The notes under the pieces are model-generated. The model was not told the origin of the DNA, did no database searches, and saw only the letters and a list, made by a program, of their open reading frames with translations. A stretch of 64,000 nucleotides of DNA from Arthrobacter cavernae (GTDB lineage Bacteria > Actinomycetota > Actinomycetes > Actinomycetales > Micrococcaceae), in the NCBI RefSeq assembly GCF_017368795.1, contig NZ_JAFNLL010000028.1, forward strand, positions 1 to 64,000, written 5' to 3'. Both the position numbers and the translations under genes were made by a program. Below, piece by piece: positions 53,118 to 64,000 of this stretch (position 1 is the stretch's first letter; each line of letters opens with the position of its first letter).

Positions 53118-54371
53118 TCACCCTTCCAGGAGGAGCCTCTGGGCGCGTGGCGCCAGCGTGTGTTCCAGAACCAGGCAGGCCGCGCCGATCGCGCCCACGT
53201 CCTCCCCCACGCCGGTGCCGACGACTTCGATGCTGTGGATCCGCCGGGCGGCACTGTTTTCCTCGATGATGCCCGGCACGCGCTGCAGGAAATATTTGGA
53301 CATGCGGCCCCAGAACGGACCGCCGAAGACCACCCGTTCCACGTCCAGCGTGTTGGTCACCACGGCCGCGGCGCGTCCGACGAGGACGGCGGACCTGTCC
53401 AGGATGGCAATGGCTTTCTCGTCCCCGGCATCCGCGGCGTCGCACAGCCTGGCAAAGTACTCCTGCACGTCGGGCCCTTCCGTGCTGTTGCGGTTGCCGT
53501 CCAGGATGCCGGCGGCCTCGGCCTCGGCCACGACCACGACGGGGATGCAGGAGGACTTCACGCAGCCCCGGAGCCCGCAATCACACTGGGGACCGCCGGG
53601 GTCCACGATGATGTGGCCGATCTCGCCGGCGTTTCCGGAGGTGCCGCGGATGACTTCGTCGTTCAGGACGATCCCGCAGCCGATGCCGGTGCCCATGTAC
53701 ATGAAGATGAAACTGCCGGTGCCGCTCTGGCCGCCGGCCCACGTTTCGGCCACGGCGGCGCTGGTGACATCCTTGTCCACGAGCGTTTCCATGCCGGTGG
53801 CCTGCGCCAGGGCCTCACGGATGCGGACCCTGTTCCAGCCCTGCAGCAAGGGCGGGTCAACCACTGATCCCTCGTCGAGGTCGATCGGGCCGGGGACGGC
53901 CACGCCGAGGCCCGCGACCTTCGCCGGATCCACGCCCGAGTCCTGGATGAGTATCTTGATCTCGTCGGCGATGGTGGTGATCACCGTTGCGGGGTCGCTG
54001 CCGGCCGGCGTCGCCATCCGGGAATGCTTGACGACGTCGCCCACCAGGTCGAGGACAACGAAGGTGATGACCGCAGGGTCGAGATGGACGCCGATGGCGT
54101 ACATGCCGGAAGGGTTCAGGCGCAGGATGGTGCGTGGCTTCCCGGGCCCCGTGCCCTCCTTGCCGGCTTCGACAATCAGATGCTGGTCCAGGAGCCTGCG
54201 TGAGATGTTCGAAATTGTCTGCGGCGACAGCCCGACAATCTGTGCCAGTTCCACCCGGCTCAGCCCGCCGCTTGTCCGCCTGATCGCGTCCAGGATGACG
54301 GTCAAGTTGAAGTCACCCATCCGGGGCAGATTCGTTCCGCGCCTCGGTGTCGGCTGCCGGATCTCGGTCAC
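53118..54371 (-). CDS. ROK-family transcriptional repressor
   Basis: A 417-residue NagC/XylR-type protein. HTH: GGLSRVELAQIVGLSPQTISNISRRLLDQHLI. The ROK sugar-kinase-like domain follows, with IGVHLDPAVITFVVLDLVGD, GVAVPGPIDLDEG, and the zinc motif CDCGLRGCVKSSC, which is slightly off the consensus CxCGxxGCxE. The GTG at 54371 has AGGGGA upstream and is preferred to an ATG at 54407, which lacks a ribosome-binding site. It is ~100 bases upstream of the importer genes and probably represses them. Confidence 0.9.
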   Translation of the reverse strand: MTEIRQPTPRRGTNLPRMGDFNLTVILDAIRRTSGGLSRVELAQIVGLSPQTISNISRRLLDQHLIVEAGKEGTGPGKPRTILRLNPSGMYAIGVHLDPAVITFVVLDLVGDVVKHSRMATPAGSDPATVITTIADEIKILIQDSGVDPAKVAGLGVAVPGPIDLDEGSVVDPPLLQGWNRVRIREALAQATGMETLVDKDVTSAAVAETWAGGQSGTGSFIFMYMGTGIGCGIVLNDEVIRGTSGNAGEIGHIIVDPGGPQCDCGLRGCVKSSCIPVVVVAEAEAAGILDGNRNSTEGPDVQEYFARLCDAADAGDEKAIAILDRSAVLVGRAAAVVTNTLDVERVVFGGPFWGRMSKYFLQRVPGIIEENSAARRIHSIEVVGTGVGEDVGAIGAACLVLEHTLAPRAQRLLLEG

Positions 54372-54502
54372 TGAATCCCCTAAGTCATTCGGAAAAGTAT
54401 TCGCCATATATTTGGTGTCTGCATCGTACGATACCCCTGACCGTCCCGGTACTTCCACACGCTGGAGGAACCGTACGGCTTGTGATGTTGGGCCTGAAGC
54501 GG

Positions 54503-55636
54503 TCAGCGGCGGACGCTCCGGGTCACCGTGAACTTGGGGTTCCGGCCTTCCTCGGTGGTGGGGCCGATGAGCCGTTCCAGCGCCGGACGGTACTGCAGGT
54601 GGCTGTTGTAGACCGTCCACAGCTCACCGCCAGGCTCCAGGACCCTGGCCGCAGCCTCGAACATCTTCAGGGCGGCGCCGGCGTGGACGCTGGCGCCCAG
54701 GTGGAACGGCGGGTTCAACAGGATGAGGTCCGCGCTTCCGGCGTCGAACGTGGACATGGCGTCGTCCTGGACCACGGTGATGCGCGACGCCAGTCCGTTG
54801 GCGGCCGCGGTTGCCCTGGCCGAGGCGACGGCGGCGGCCGACTGGTCGGTGGCCGTGATGTGGGTGCCCGGCCGGCTCTTGGCGTACATCGTGGCCAGGA
54901 TGCCGGTGCCGCAGCCGAGATCGATCGCATGGCGTGCGTCCGGAAGCCGGTCCAGGAAGCCGAGCAGGAACCGCGTGCCGATGTCCAGGCGGGTCCCCGA
55001 GAAGGCTGCGCCGTGGGCGCAGACCGTAATGCCGAGTTCGCTGTTCTCCTCGGACACCGGGAACGGCGGTTCCGCCGGTACGGCCTTCCGCTGGGTCGCC
55101 ACCAGGATCCGGGATTTGCGCTGCGCGAGCTGGGGCTGGACCGAGCCAAAACTCTGTTCAAGGACGGCGTTCATGCCCAGGGACATGTGCTTGACGCGGC
55201 CCCCGGCGAGCAGGACCGCACCCGGGGCAGCAAAGCGTGCCACGGCGTCGGCGATTTCCTCCAGCTCGGCAAGCGCCTTGGGCAACTGCAGGAGCACTAC
55301 CTCGGCGCCGTCCAGCAGTGCGGCCCCCAGGCCGAGCTGCTCGAGGCGGCCGGACAGGCCGGCGGCCTCTGCGTTGCGCTGCAGGGCCAGCCTGCCCGTG
55401 TACAAGTCCTGGGACACCCGGACATGCCCGACGCCGAGGACCGCCAATGCGCCGAGCGTCAGGGCACCGTACCGGTCACCGATCACGGCAACGCGGGTTT
55501 CCGGCCCCGTGACGTATCCGGCAGCGGTTTCGAGGAGGAACCTGTCCGTGGCGTCATGGGCCTGCAGGTTCGCCGCCTCGACGTCGGGGAAGCGGCGGAG
55601 GCTGCCGAACAAGGCATCAAGATCCAATGGGGTCAC
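54503..55636 (-). CDS. Class I SAM-dependent methyltransferase (RsmC/RlmG-like)
   Basis: A 377-residue protein with two Rossmann-like halves, as in RsmC/RlmG 23S or 16S rRNA guanine-N2 methyltransferases. The C-terminal catalytic half has motif I AIDLGCGTGILATMYAK and the catalytic ILLNPPFHLGASVHAG. The N-terminal half (VAVIGDRYGALTLGALAVLG) is a degenerate copy. C-terminal SHLQYRPALERLIG is conserved in the family. The rRNA target cannot be fixed by eye. Confidence 0.88.
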   Translation of the reverse strand: MTPLDLDALFGSLRRFPDVEAANLQAHDATDRFLLETAAGYVTGPETRVAVIGDRYGALTLGALAVLGVGHVRVSQDLYTGRLALQRNAEAAGLSGRLEQLGLGAALLDGAEVVLLQLPKALAELEEIADAVARFAAPGAVLLAGGRVKHMSLGMNAVLEQSFGSVQPQLAQRKSRILVATQRKAVPAEPPFPVSEENSELGITVCAHGAAFSGTRLDIGTRFLLGFLDRLPDARHAIDLGCGTGILATMYAKSRPGTHITATDQSAAAVASARATAAANGLASRITVVQDDAMSTFDAGSADLILLNPPFHLGASVHAGAALKMFEAAARVLEPGGELWTVYNSHLQYRPALERLIGPTTEEGRNPKFTVTRSVRR

Positions 55637-55798
55637 GCTGAACTCGGGCCTACTTTCGCTTTTGGGGACGTGCGGGAATGGTCCGCGGCCTCCGACAATC
55701 TATCCCCGCGCTATCCCCCGCGGAAACTCTCGACAACACGATCGCTGCGGAGGATGGTTGAGAATGCCAGTGATTCCTTCCACCCCTGTGAGCAAACC

Positions 55799-56176
55799 AT
55801 GACTGTCAATGTTGTCACGCAGCTTGAAGTGAAGTCGCACAACTCCCCCGACGAAACGCGCCGCCCGGACAAAACCGTGCTGGAGATCGTCACTGTGGGG
55901 GATTACACCATCGGCCGTGCCACGTTCGAACCGGGCTGGACCTGGGCCGACTGCATCAAACCGGTGGTCCAGACCGATTCGTGCCAGCTCAGCCACGTCG
56001 GCCACTGCCTTTCCGGGTCCCTGGAGGTCGAGACCGACGACGGCCGGAAGATCAGCATCACCAAAGGAGATTCGTACACCATCCCGCCGGGCCACACCGC
56101 CTGGGTTGTGGGCGACGAGGGCTTCTCGGGCATAGAGTTCCTGAGTGCAGCAGAATTCGCAGTGAAGCCGGAGTAG
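55799..56176 (+). CDS. Cupin domain protein
   Basis: A 125-residue single-domain cupin. Motif-like parts: RATFEPGWTWADCIKP, SCQLSHVGHCLSGSLEVETDDG and GDSYTIPPGHTAWVVGDEG. The metal-ligand set looks incomplete (few His), so the role may be binding rather than catalysis. The gene ends before a bidirectional terminator. Confidence 0.85.
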   Translation: MTVNVVTQLEVKSHNSPDETRRPDKTVLEIVTVGDYTIGRATFEPGWTWADCIKPVVQTDSCQLSHVGHCLSGSLEVETDDGRKISITKGDSYTIPPGHTAWVVGDEGFSGIEFLSAAEFAVKPE

Positions 56177-56218
56177 CCACCGTCTCCCGTTCCTGCCGCG
56201 GCAGTGCCCGGAAAACCG

Positions 56219-56247
56219 AAAGACCCCGCTCAACGAGCGGGGTCTTT
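56219..56247. terminator. Bidirectional terminator between cupin gene and tRNA-Ala
   Basis: Stem AAAGACCCCGCT / AGCGGGGTCTTT with loop CAACG and A/T runs at both ends. Confidence 0.9.
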
Positions 56248-56256
56248 CTTCCAGAG

Positions 56257-56329
56257 TGGAGCTGAGGGGACTCGAACCCCTGACCCCCTGCATGCCATGC
56301 AGGTGCGCTACCAGCTGCGCCACAGCCCC
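56257..56329 (-). tRNA. tRNA-Ala (GGC), copy 1
   Basis: A 73-base cloverleaf on the minus strand: acceptor GGGGCTG / CAGCTCC with discriminator A, D-arm GCGCAGCTGGTAGCGC, anticodon arm CCTGC-ATGGCAT-GCAGG (anticodon GGC), and T-arm AGGGG-TTCGAGT-CCCCT. CCA is not encoded. Confidence 0.97.
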
Positions 56330-56465
56330 GGACTTGCCGCTTTCCGGCCGGTAGATTTCTCTTCCCGTCGAAGCAACTCATCAATACTAAACCACAATGG
56401 TGTGAGATGCGAAATCGGCCGGTTTGGGCACCGCCCTGGCCTGATTCCGGAAACGGGTTGTTAAA

Positions 56466-56511
56466 CAAAAACGACTCTGCCCGGCTCGTCAATTCACGAA
56501 CCGGGCAGAGT
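56466..56511 (-). terminator. Terminator of tRNA-Ala copy 2
   Basis: Stem ACTCTGCCCGG / CCGGGCAGAGT, extended by part of the loop, followed on the minus strand by a T-rich run (GTTTTTGTTT). Confidence 0.9.
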
Positions 56512-56519
56512 CTCTATGG

Positions 56520-56592
56520 TGGAGCTGAGGGGACTCGAACCCCTGACCCCCTGCATGCCATGCAGGTGCGCTACCAGCTGCGCCACAGCCCC
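56520..56592 (-). tRNA. tRNA-Ala (GGC), copy 2
   Basis: Identical in all 73 bases to the copy at 56257-56329, with anticodon GGC. The flanking sequences differ, and each copy has its own terminator. Confidence 0.97.
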
Positions 56593-56732
56593 ATATTCTT
56601 GCTGCTTCACAGACATGCGTCCGGCCTTTCAGCCTTTCACGGTTTCGGATCTCTCCGAAGCAACTCAAATATCTTAGAACAGCATTTCCGAAAATTCCAA
56701 ATCGGGCATATTCGGGTGCCTGGCCACCGTTG

Positions 56733-57134
56733 TTACCCGGCGTCCTCGGCTGCGGGAGCCTTCACGGAAGGGTCGTCGCCGAGCTCCAGGTCCACCACGG
56801 GGCAGTCCTTCCAGAGGCGGTCCAGGGCGTAGAAAACACGGTCCTCTGCGTGCTGGACGTGAATGACGATGTCGGCGTAGTCCAGGAGCACCCAGCGGCC
56901 CTCCGAACGGCCTTCACGGCGGACCGGGCGAAGGTCCTGCTTAAGCAGCTCTTCCTCGATGCCATCAACGATGGCGTTGACCTGCCGCTCCGTGGGAGCG
57001 GAAGCGATCAGGAAGACATCAGTCAGGGCGAGACGTTCACTGACGTCCAGGGCCACGATGTCCTCGGCAAGCTTGCCGGCCGCCGCGTGGGCGGCGTCGC
57101 GGGCCAGGGCTATGGATGTTTCATGTGCAGTCAC
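56733..57134 (-). CDS. rsfS: Ribosome silencing factor RsfS
   Basis: A 133-residue protein that binds L14 and blocks subunit joining in starvation. RsfS/DUF143 landmarks: DIVALDVSERLALTDVFLIASAPTERQVNAIVDGIEEEL, EGRSEGRWVLLDYADIVIHVQ and FYALDRLWKDCP. It lies after nadD and a membrane-protein gene on the same strand, the usual actinobacterial context. Confidence 0.95.
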   Translation of the reverse strand: MTAHETSIALARDAAHAAAGKLAEDIVALDVSERLALTDVFLIASAPTERQVNAIVDGIEEELLKQDLRPVRREGRSEGRWVLLDYADIVIHVQHAEDRVFYALDRLWKDCPVVDLELGDDPSVKAPAAEDAG

Positions 57135-57184
57135 GGGACTCCTTGTTGTGGCGAATAGCCTGTTGGGTGGCCTAAGCCGTTGTG

Positions 57185-58420
57185 TCAGCGGGAAATGCCG
57201 CTGGTGATCATGACGACGCCTGCAACCAGGGCGACGATTCCGAGGGCAAGCACGAGCAACTGGATCATCCGGTTACGCTGGGCGCGGCCCAGGCCTGCAG
57301 TGTTGGCGTCCAACGGCTCCAGACCGTATGCCGAACTGGCCGCAATCGGGGAATGCAGGGGCTCGTCTTCGCCGGCCTGAGCCGCCGACGCAGGGCGGTT
57401 CTGCGCCGACTTCGCCGCAGCTTCGGCACGCGCCAGGACGCCTGCGCGGCCCCGTGCCGGGCCCGGCTTGGCCGGCTTGACCGACGATGGCTTGACGGAC
57501 TCAAGAGCCGGTCCCTGCGAAGTAATGACCGGCACGAAGGTGGTGCTGGGCGGCTTCATGACCGGCCGGTCCACGCCGGGAACCTTGACGAATTCGAGGG
57601 GCGTGACCATGGCCAGGTTGCTGGCCGCCGAAGGATCCGCCGCTACGGGCGCCGGAAGCTGGTTTTGCTCGGCAAGTTTCTGTTTGGCCGCGGCCCGCCG
57701 GTTCAGGACAGCGGCGCGCTCCGCCAGGGCGATCTGCTGGGCCAGGATCTCAGGATCCACAGCCAGCGGGTCTTCCTCGGCGATGTGTTCAAGCTTCGCC
57801 GCCTGGTTCTCCACCTGGGCGGCGATGAGCTGACGGACGGCCAAGGCCTGCTCAACGGACATGTCCGCGGGCGTCGGTCCCGTTACGGGCGCAGCCGGCT
57901 TGGCTGCGGCCGCTGCAGGGCTCGAACTGCCGTCGCCGTCCTTGCCCGCGTCGCTGCCGCCGGCAACCGCAGCGGGCGCAACCGAACCATGCACAGCCGC
58001 GCCCGGCACCGTGGGTACTGCGGAGGTTGCCGGGGCAATCTCCGCCTGGAGCTGCTGCAGGCGGAGCTGGCGCCGCGTGGGCGGCCCCCCGCCGGACAGC
58101 TGCTCTTCCTTGTCCGCGAGTTCCTTGATGGTGCGCAGCGCAGCACGGTCGCGCGCGCGGATCTGCGAGGATCGTTCAGTTGCAGGCGACGACGTGACAG
58201 CGTCAACAGGGGCCCCAGCCACGCGGCGAACCCTGCCTGTAACAGGCTGCGAGGAGGCCTCCGACACGCCGCCCGAGACAGTAGCACCGGCAGCACCGGC
58301 GTCGGGGGCTTCGGCGTCGGGGGCTTCGGGGCCACCGGCGCCCGGCTCCTGCTCGAGGCGCTCATCCCGGGCGCGGCGGAGCTCGCGTCTGCTACGGATG
58401 GGTGGCTGTTGCTGGCTCAT
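57185..58420 (-). CDS. C-terminally anchored membrane protein of unknown function
   Basis: A 411-residue protein with a charged N-terminus (RSRRELRRARDERLEQE), long Ala/Pro/Gly-rich low-complexity stretches, a central helix-rich part (about 190-260, VEQALAVRQLIAAQVENQAAKLEHIAEE), and one C-terminal transmembrane helix (IQLLVLALGIVALVAGVVMI) ending SGISR. No family is recognised. It sits between nadD (7 bases away) and rsfS, so it is part of the operon. The layout suggests a cytoplasmic protein tethered by its tail. Confidence 0.75.
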   Translation of the reverse strand: MSQQQPPIRSRRELRRARDERLEQEPGAGGPEAPDAEAPDAGAAGATVSGGVSEASSQPVTGRVRRVAGAPVDAVTSSPATERSSQIRARDRAALRTIKELADKEEQLSGGGPPTRRQLRLQQLQAEIAPATSAVPTVPGAAVHGSVAPAAVAGGSDAGKDGDGSSSPAAAAAKPAAPVTGPTPADMSVEQALAVRQLIAAQVENQAAKLEHIAEEDPLAVDPEILAQQIALAERAAVLNRRAAAKQKLAEQNQLPAPVAADPSAASNLAMVTPLEFVKVPGVDRPVMKPPSTTFVPVITSQGPALESVKPSSVKPAKPGPARGRAGVLARAEAAAKSAQNRPASAAQAGEDEPLHSPIAASSAYGLEPLDANTAGLGRAQRNRMIQLLVLALGIVALVAGVVMITSGISR

Positions 58421-58427
58421 TCAAAAC

Positions 58428-59051
58428 TCATTCAGTACGTGCTTGGTCGTCTGATCCGGACAGGACGAGCGTCGGCTCTCCCGCCCCGGGCTGTGCTGCG
58501 TACAGCCCATACTTGGCGATGTACTGCACCACGCCGTCCGGCACCAGGTACCAGACCGGGTTGCCGGAACCCACGCGGGCGCGGCAATCCGTGGAGGAGA
58601 TGGCCATGGCGGGGACTTCGAGGAGGCTGACGTCCTCACGGCCCATGTCGTCAAGGACATGTCCCGGCCGGGTGACGCCGACGAAGTGCGCCAGGGACCA
58701 GAGCTCGTCCACGTCTTTCCAGGACAGGATCTGCGCGAGGGCGTCTGCTCCGGTGATGAAGAACAGATCGGCATCCGGGCGCAGGGTCTTGAGGTCCCGG
58801 AGGGTGTCAATGGTGTACGTGGGACCGGGGCGGTCCACATCCACGCGGCTCACCGTGAAGTTGGGGTTTGAAGCCGTGGCGATGACCGTCATCAGGTACC
58901 GGTGTTCCGGTTCGCTGACGTGCTTGCTGGTCTTCTGCCAAGGCTGGCCCGTGGGCACGAATACGACTTCGTCGAGATCGAACTTGGCGGCAACTTCACT
59001 GGCAGCCACGAGGTGGCCGTGATGGATGGGATCAAAGGTTCCACCCATCAC
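58428..59051 (-). CDS. nadD: Nicotinate-nucleotide adenylyltransferase
   Basis: Makes deamido-NAD from nicotinate mononucleotide. The nucleotidyltransferase motif [12 protein letters not shown] and the C-terminal [10 protein letters not shown] (SxTxxR) are present, as is [11 protein letters not shown]. The start is uncertain: GTG at 59051 or ATG at 59048 gives the standard N-terminus (207 or 206 residues). The frame stays open upstream, but only overlaps the 59104 gene. Confidence 0.93.
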   Translation of the reverse strand: MMGGTFDPIHHGHLVAASEVAAKFDLDEVVFVPTGQPWQKTSKHVSEPEHRYLMTVIATASNPNFTVSRVDVDRPGPTYTIDTLRDLKTLRPDADLFFITGADALAQILSWKDVDELWSLAHFVGVTRPGHVLDDMGREDVSLLEVPAMAISSTDCRARVGSGNPVWYLVPDGVVQYIAKYGLYAAQPGAGEPTLVLSGSDDQARTE

Positions 59052-59103
59052 GCCCAGCCGGAGCCTGCGCTCCGACTCCCCGCGCCGTGATGCGGCAATA
59101 ATG

Positions 59104-59340
59104 TTAGTGGCCCTGCCGGTGGGTGTGCTTGTTGGGGTGCTGGCGGTGCGGATCCGAGTGCTCTTCGGCAATCTCGTTGCGCTTGCCGAGGTTGGAGTAG
59201 GACAGCGTGACGAACATCAGGACCAGCAGAATGGTGAACATCGCGACAAAGAAGACCCACGGCTCGGCCCACAGCGGGGCGCGTTCATGACCACCTTCGG
59301 TCTGCGCGGCGATTGACGTGGCGATCTGCTGGAACAGCAT
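59104..59340 (-). CDS. Small single-pass membrane protein
   Basis: A 78-residue protein with one transmembrane helix ([19 protein letters not shown], about 30-48) and a His-rich tail ([18 protein letters not shown]). No family is recognised. It lies 83 bases downstream of proA and ends about 50 bases before nadD on the same strand. Confidence 0.65.
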   Translation of the reverse strand: MLFQQIATSIAAQTEGGHERAPLWAEPWVFFVAMFTILLVLMFVTLSYSNLGKRNEIAEEHSDPHRQHPNKHTHRQGH

Positions 59341-59423
59341 TTTCTCCCCTAGTGAGTTCTCAAAAATTTTCGACGGCGGAGTTTCCTGCCGTTCGCGGAC
59401 TTCTGTTCTATGTTACCGCGTTG

Positions 59424-60794
59424 TCAGGCGCGGACTTGGCCTTCACCCTGGACGATCCACTTGGTGGTGGTCAGTTCCGTAAGGCCCATGGGACCGCGGG
59501 CGTGCAGCTTCTGCGTGGAGATTCCGACCTCGGCACCGAGCCCGAGCTCGCCGCCGTCGGTGAAACGGGTGGACGCGTTCACGATGACCGCCGCGGAATC
59601 GACCTCCGCGATGAACCGCTCGGCATTGGCGAGGTCGTTGGTCAGGATGGCCTCGGTGTGGCCGGTGGTCCACCTGCGGATGTGCTGGACGGCTTCATCC
59701 AGGTTGTCCACCATGGCCACCGCCAGGTCAAGATCCATGTACTCCGTGGCCCAGTCCTGGTCGTCGGCCGGCACGGTCTCGACCTCGCTGCCCAGGGCGG
59801 CGGCAACGCGGCCGTCCACATGGAGGGTGACGCCCGCGGCCCGCAGGGCGGACGCGACGGCGGGAAGCACCGTGGAGCGCGAGTGCACCAGCAGGGTCTC
59901 CACCGTGTTGCAGACGCTGGGGCGCTGGGTCTTGGCGTTGAGCAGGATGTCCACGGCCATTTCCTCGCCGGCGGACTCGTCGATGAAGATGTGCACGTTG
60001 CCCTCGCCGGTCTCGATGACCGGAACAGCGGAGTTCATCACGACTGTCTGGATGAGCTCGCGTCCGCCGCGCGGGATCAGCACGTCCACCCGGCCACGGG
60101 CGCGCATCAGCACGTTGGCGCCGTCGCGGCCGTACTGGTCCACCGTCTGGACGGCGTCGGCGGGCAGGCCCACGGACTCCAGCGCATCGCGCAGGATGAG
60201 CACCAGGGCGGAGTTCGTGTGGGCGGCGGCGGAACCGCCGCGCAGGATGACGGCGTTGCCGCTCTTGAGGGCGAGCCCGGCGATGTCCACCGTGACATTG
60301 GGGCGGGCCTCGTAGATGGCGGCCACCACACCCATGGGGACGTTGACCTGGCGAAGGCGCAGTCCGTTCGGGAGGGTCTGGCCCCGGACCACGTTGCCCA
60401 CGGGGTCAGGGAGGCCTGCCAGGTTTTCCAGGGCGGCCACCAAACCGTCGATGCGGGCAGGGGTCAGGGTGAGCCGGTCCAGGAGCGCGGCGGAGGTACC
60501 GTTCTCGCGGCCCGCGGCGACGTCCTTCGCGTTGGCGGCCAGGATGCCTGCCTGGTTTTCCAGCAGCTTGGCGCCGATGGCACGCAGGGCGCGGTCTTTC
60601 CAGGCACGGTTGGCCTGGGCCATGCGGCGGGCCGCCTTGCGCGAACGGTCGGCAATGGCATGGACCGCAGACTCGATGGATTCCGGCGTCAGCGGCTCGC
60701 TTGCGGCAGCAGGGCTTTCCGGCGCAATGCCGGCAAGGCCGGACACAACAGCGTCGGAAATCACAGGGCTATCGGGCGTGAGCGCTTCAGTCAT
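59424..60794 (-). CDS. proA: Glutamate-5-semialdehyde dehydrogenase (gamma-glutamyl phosphate reductase)
   Basis: A 456-residue NADPH-dependent reductase for proline synthesis. The catalytic cysteine lies in KTQRPSVCNTVETLLVH. NVTVDIAGLALKSGNAVILRGG, VDVLIPRGGRELIQTVV and GRGPMGLTELTTTKW-like text (ARGPMGLTELTTTKW) are typical. It is 26 bases after proB on the same strand; the two enzymes act in sequence and probably together. Confidence 0.97.
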   Translation of the reverse strand: MTEALTPDSPVISDAVVSGLAGIAPESPAAASEPLTPESIESAVHAIADRSRKAARRMAQANRAWKDRALRAIGAKLLENQAGILAANAKDVAAGRENGTSAALLDRLTLTPARIDGLVAALENLAGLPDPVGNVVRGQTLPNGLRLRQVNVPMGVVAAIYEARPNVTVDIAGLALKSGNAVILRGGSAAAHTNSALVLILRDALESVGLPADAVQTVDQYGRDGANVLMRARGRVDVLIPRGGRELIQTVVMNSAVPVIETGEGNVHIFIDESAGEEMAVDILLNAKTQRPSVCNTVETLLVHSRSTVLPAVASALRAAGVTLHVDGRVAAALGSEVETVPADDQDWATEYMDLDLAVAMVDNLDEAVQHIRRWTTGHTEAILTNDLANAERFIAEVDSAAVIVNASTRFTDGGELGLGAEVGISTQKLHARGPMGLTELTTTKWIVQGEGQVRA

Positions 60795-60820
60795 GTTCCA
60801 AGTTTAGTGGAGCCCCGCCG

Positions 60821-63599
<2,779 letters not shown>

Positions 63600-63618
63600 C
63601 TAGTCGATTGTAATGCGG

Positions 63619-63658
63619 TTAAAAGAACGGTGGAGCGGGCCTGTTGGCCCGCTCCACC
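63619..63658 (-). terminator. Terminator downstream of rpmA
   Basis: Perfect 13-bp stem GGTGGAGCGGGCC / GGCCCGCTCCACC with loop TGTT in plus-strand sense, followed on the minus strand by a T-rich stretch. It separates rpmA from obgE, so obgE likely has its own promoter or depends on read-through. Confidence 0.85.
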
Positions 63659-63674
63659 GGTTCAGAACTTGTTG

Positions 63675-63938
63675 TTACTCTGCAGCTGCAGCAGCAACGA
63701 TGTTCACTACGCGACGGCCGCGGCGAGTACCGAACTCAACCGCACCTGCCTGCAGGGCGAACAGGGTGTCGTCGCCACCGCGGCCAACGCCGGCGCCCGG
63801 GTGGAAGTGGGTGCCACGCTGGCGGACGATGATCTCGCCTGCGGAAACAACCTGGCCACCGAAGCGCTTTACGCCCAGGTACTGAGCGTTGGAATCACGA
63901 CCGTTGCGAGTGGAGCTCGCGCCTTTTTTATGTGCCAT
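63675..63938 (-). CDS. rpmA: 50S ribosomal protein L27
   Basis: An 87-residue protein beginning [23 protein letters not shown], a signature of L27, followed by [21 protein letters not shown]. There is no N-terminal extension of the Firmicutes cleaved type. The remaining bases to 64000 are the spacer towards rplU, which lies outside. Confidence 0.98.
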   Translation of the reverse strand: MAHKKGASSTRNGRDSNAQYLGVKRFGGQVVSAGEIIVRQRGTHFHPGAGVGRGGDDTLFALQAGAVEFGTRRGRRVVNIVAAAAAE

Positions 63939-64000
63939 TTGAAATGCCTGCCTTTAAATTTCTGGGGAAACTGAAAACCGGAACGAAGTAACAGAAGTTA

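Noticed and set aside
63939..64000. 3' end of rplU at the right edge
   Set aside because: A TAA on the minus strand lies at 63998-64000, but no coding sequence is left inside the window to support it.

Overview
The window reads as chromosome of a high-GC Gram-positive actinobacterium of the Micrococcaceae, most like Arthrobacter, Pseudarthrobacter or Paenarthrobacter. Evidence: mycothiol-dependent formaldehyde detoxification (mscR plus a partner hydrolase), a mycoredoxin, a phosphatidylinositol-phosphate synthase next to a HIT protein and thrS, an actinobacterial-type LexA/SOS box, a class Ib nrdHIEF locus, and the conserved order rplU(outside)-rpmA-obgE-proB-proA-nadD-rsfS. No species name can be given from sequence alone.

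Layout. 1-3.7 kb: housekeeping run on the minus strand (thrS, HIT, pgsA, pdxS cut by the window edge). 3.8-7.8 kb: SOS-controlled error-prone polymerase dnaE2 with its DUF6504 partner, but no imuB. 7.9-11 kb: metal-handling cluster (MFS exporter, ArsR/SmtB sensor, His-rich membrane protein, CopC). 11-25.9 kb: mixed metabolic genes (phzF-like, SRAP, mycoredoxin, mscR and MBL hydrolase, methyltransferase, a frameshifted DUF998 gene, a YdeP/FdhF-type molybdoenzyme, lipoate ligase, thioesterase, a truncated AlkD, an atypical CPBP protein, exo-endo-phosphatase, dienelactone hydrolase, RNase Z-like protein).

26.2-39.7 kb is accessory DNA. It is bounded by, and internally divided by, three copies of the 3' end of nrdF: the real gene end at 39670 and copies at 38414 and 26254. 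Each copy is followed by a hairpin terminator, and a decayed tyrosine integrase lies beside the real nrdF end. I read this as two elements that integrated one after the other into the 3' end of nrdF. The larger segment carries a Type I restriction-modification operon of unusual composition: an HTH/degenerate-HsdM/HsdS-like fusion protein, hsdM, hsdS, a DUF1016 PD-(D/E)XK nuclease and hsdR. It also carries a Phd/RelE-type toxin-antitoxin pair with twin operators and two exported proteins of unknown function.

39.7-44 kb: nrdHIEF (minus strand) with a NrdR-like box upstream of nrdH. 44-49.2 kb: LysR regulator, a DUF2004-like protein, and metF-metE with a structured 5' leader. 49.6-54.4 kb: a carbohydrate ABC importer (two permeases and a lipoprotein, no ATPase) under a ROK regulator. 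54.5-59.4 kb: rRNA methyltransferase-like gene, cupin, two identical tRNA-Ala(GGC) genes, rsfS, a membrane-anchored protein, nadD and a small membrane protein. 59.4-63.9 kb: proA, proB, obgE, rpmA.

The strongest candidate for something undescribed is the five-gene restriction operon. Its first gene encodes a probable pseudo-methyltransferase with a DNA-binding N-terminus, and a perfect 20-bp inverted repeat lies just upstream of it. The nrdF-targeted integration pattern is the second.
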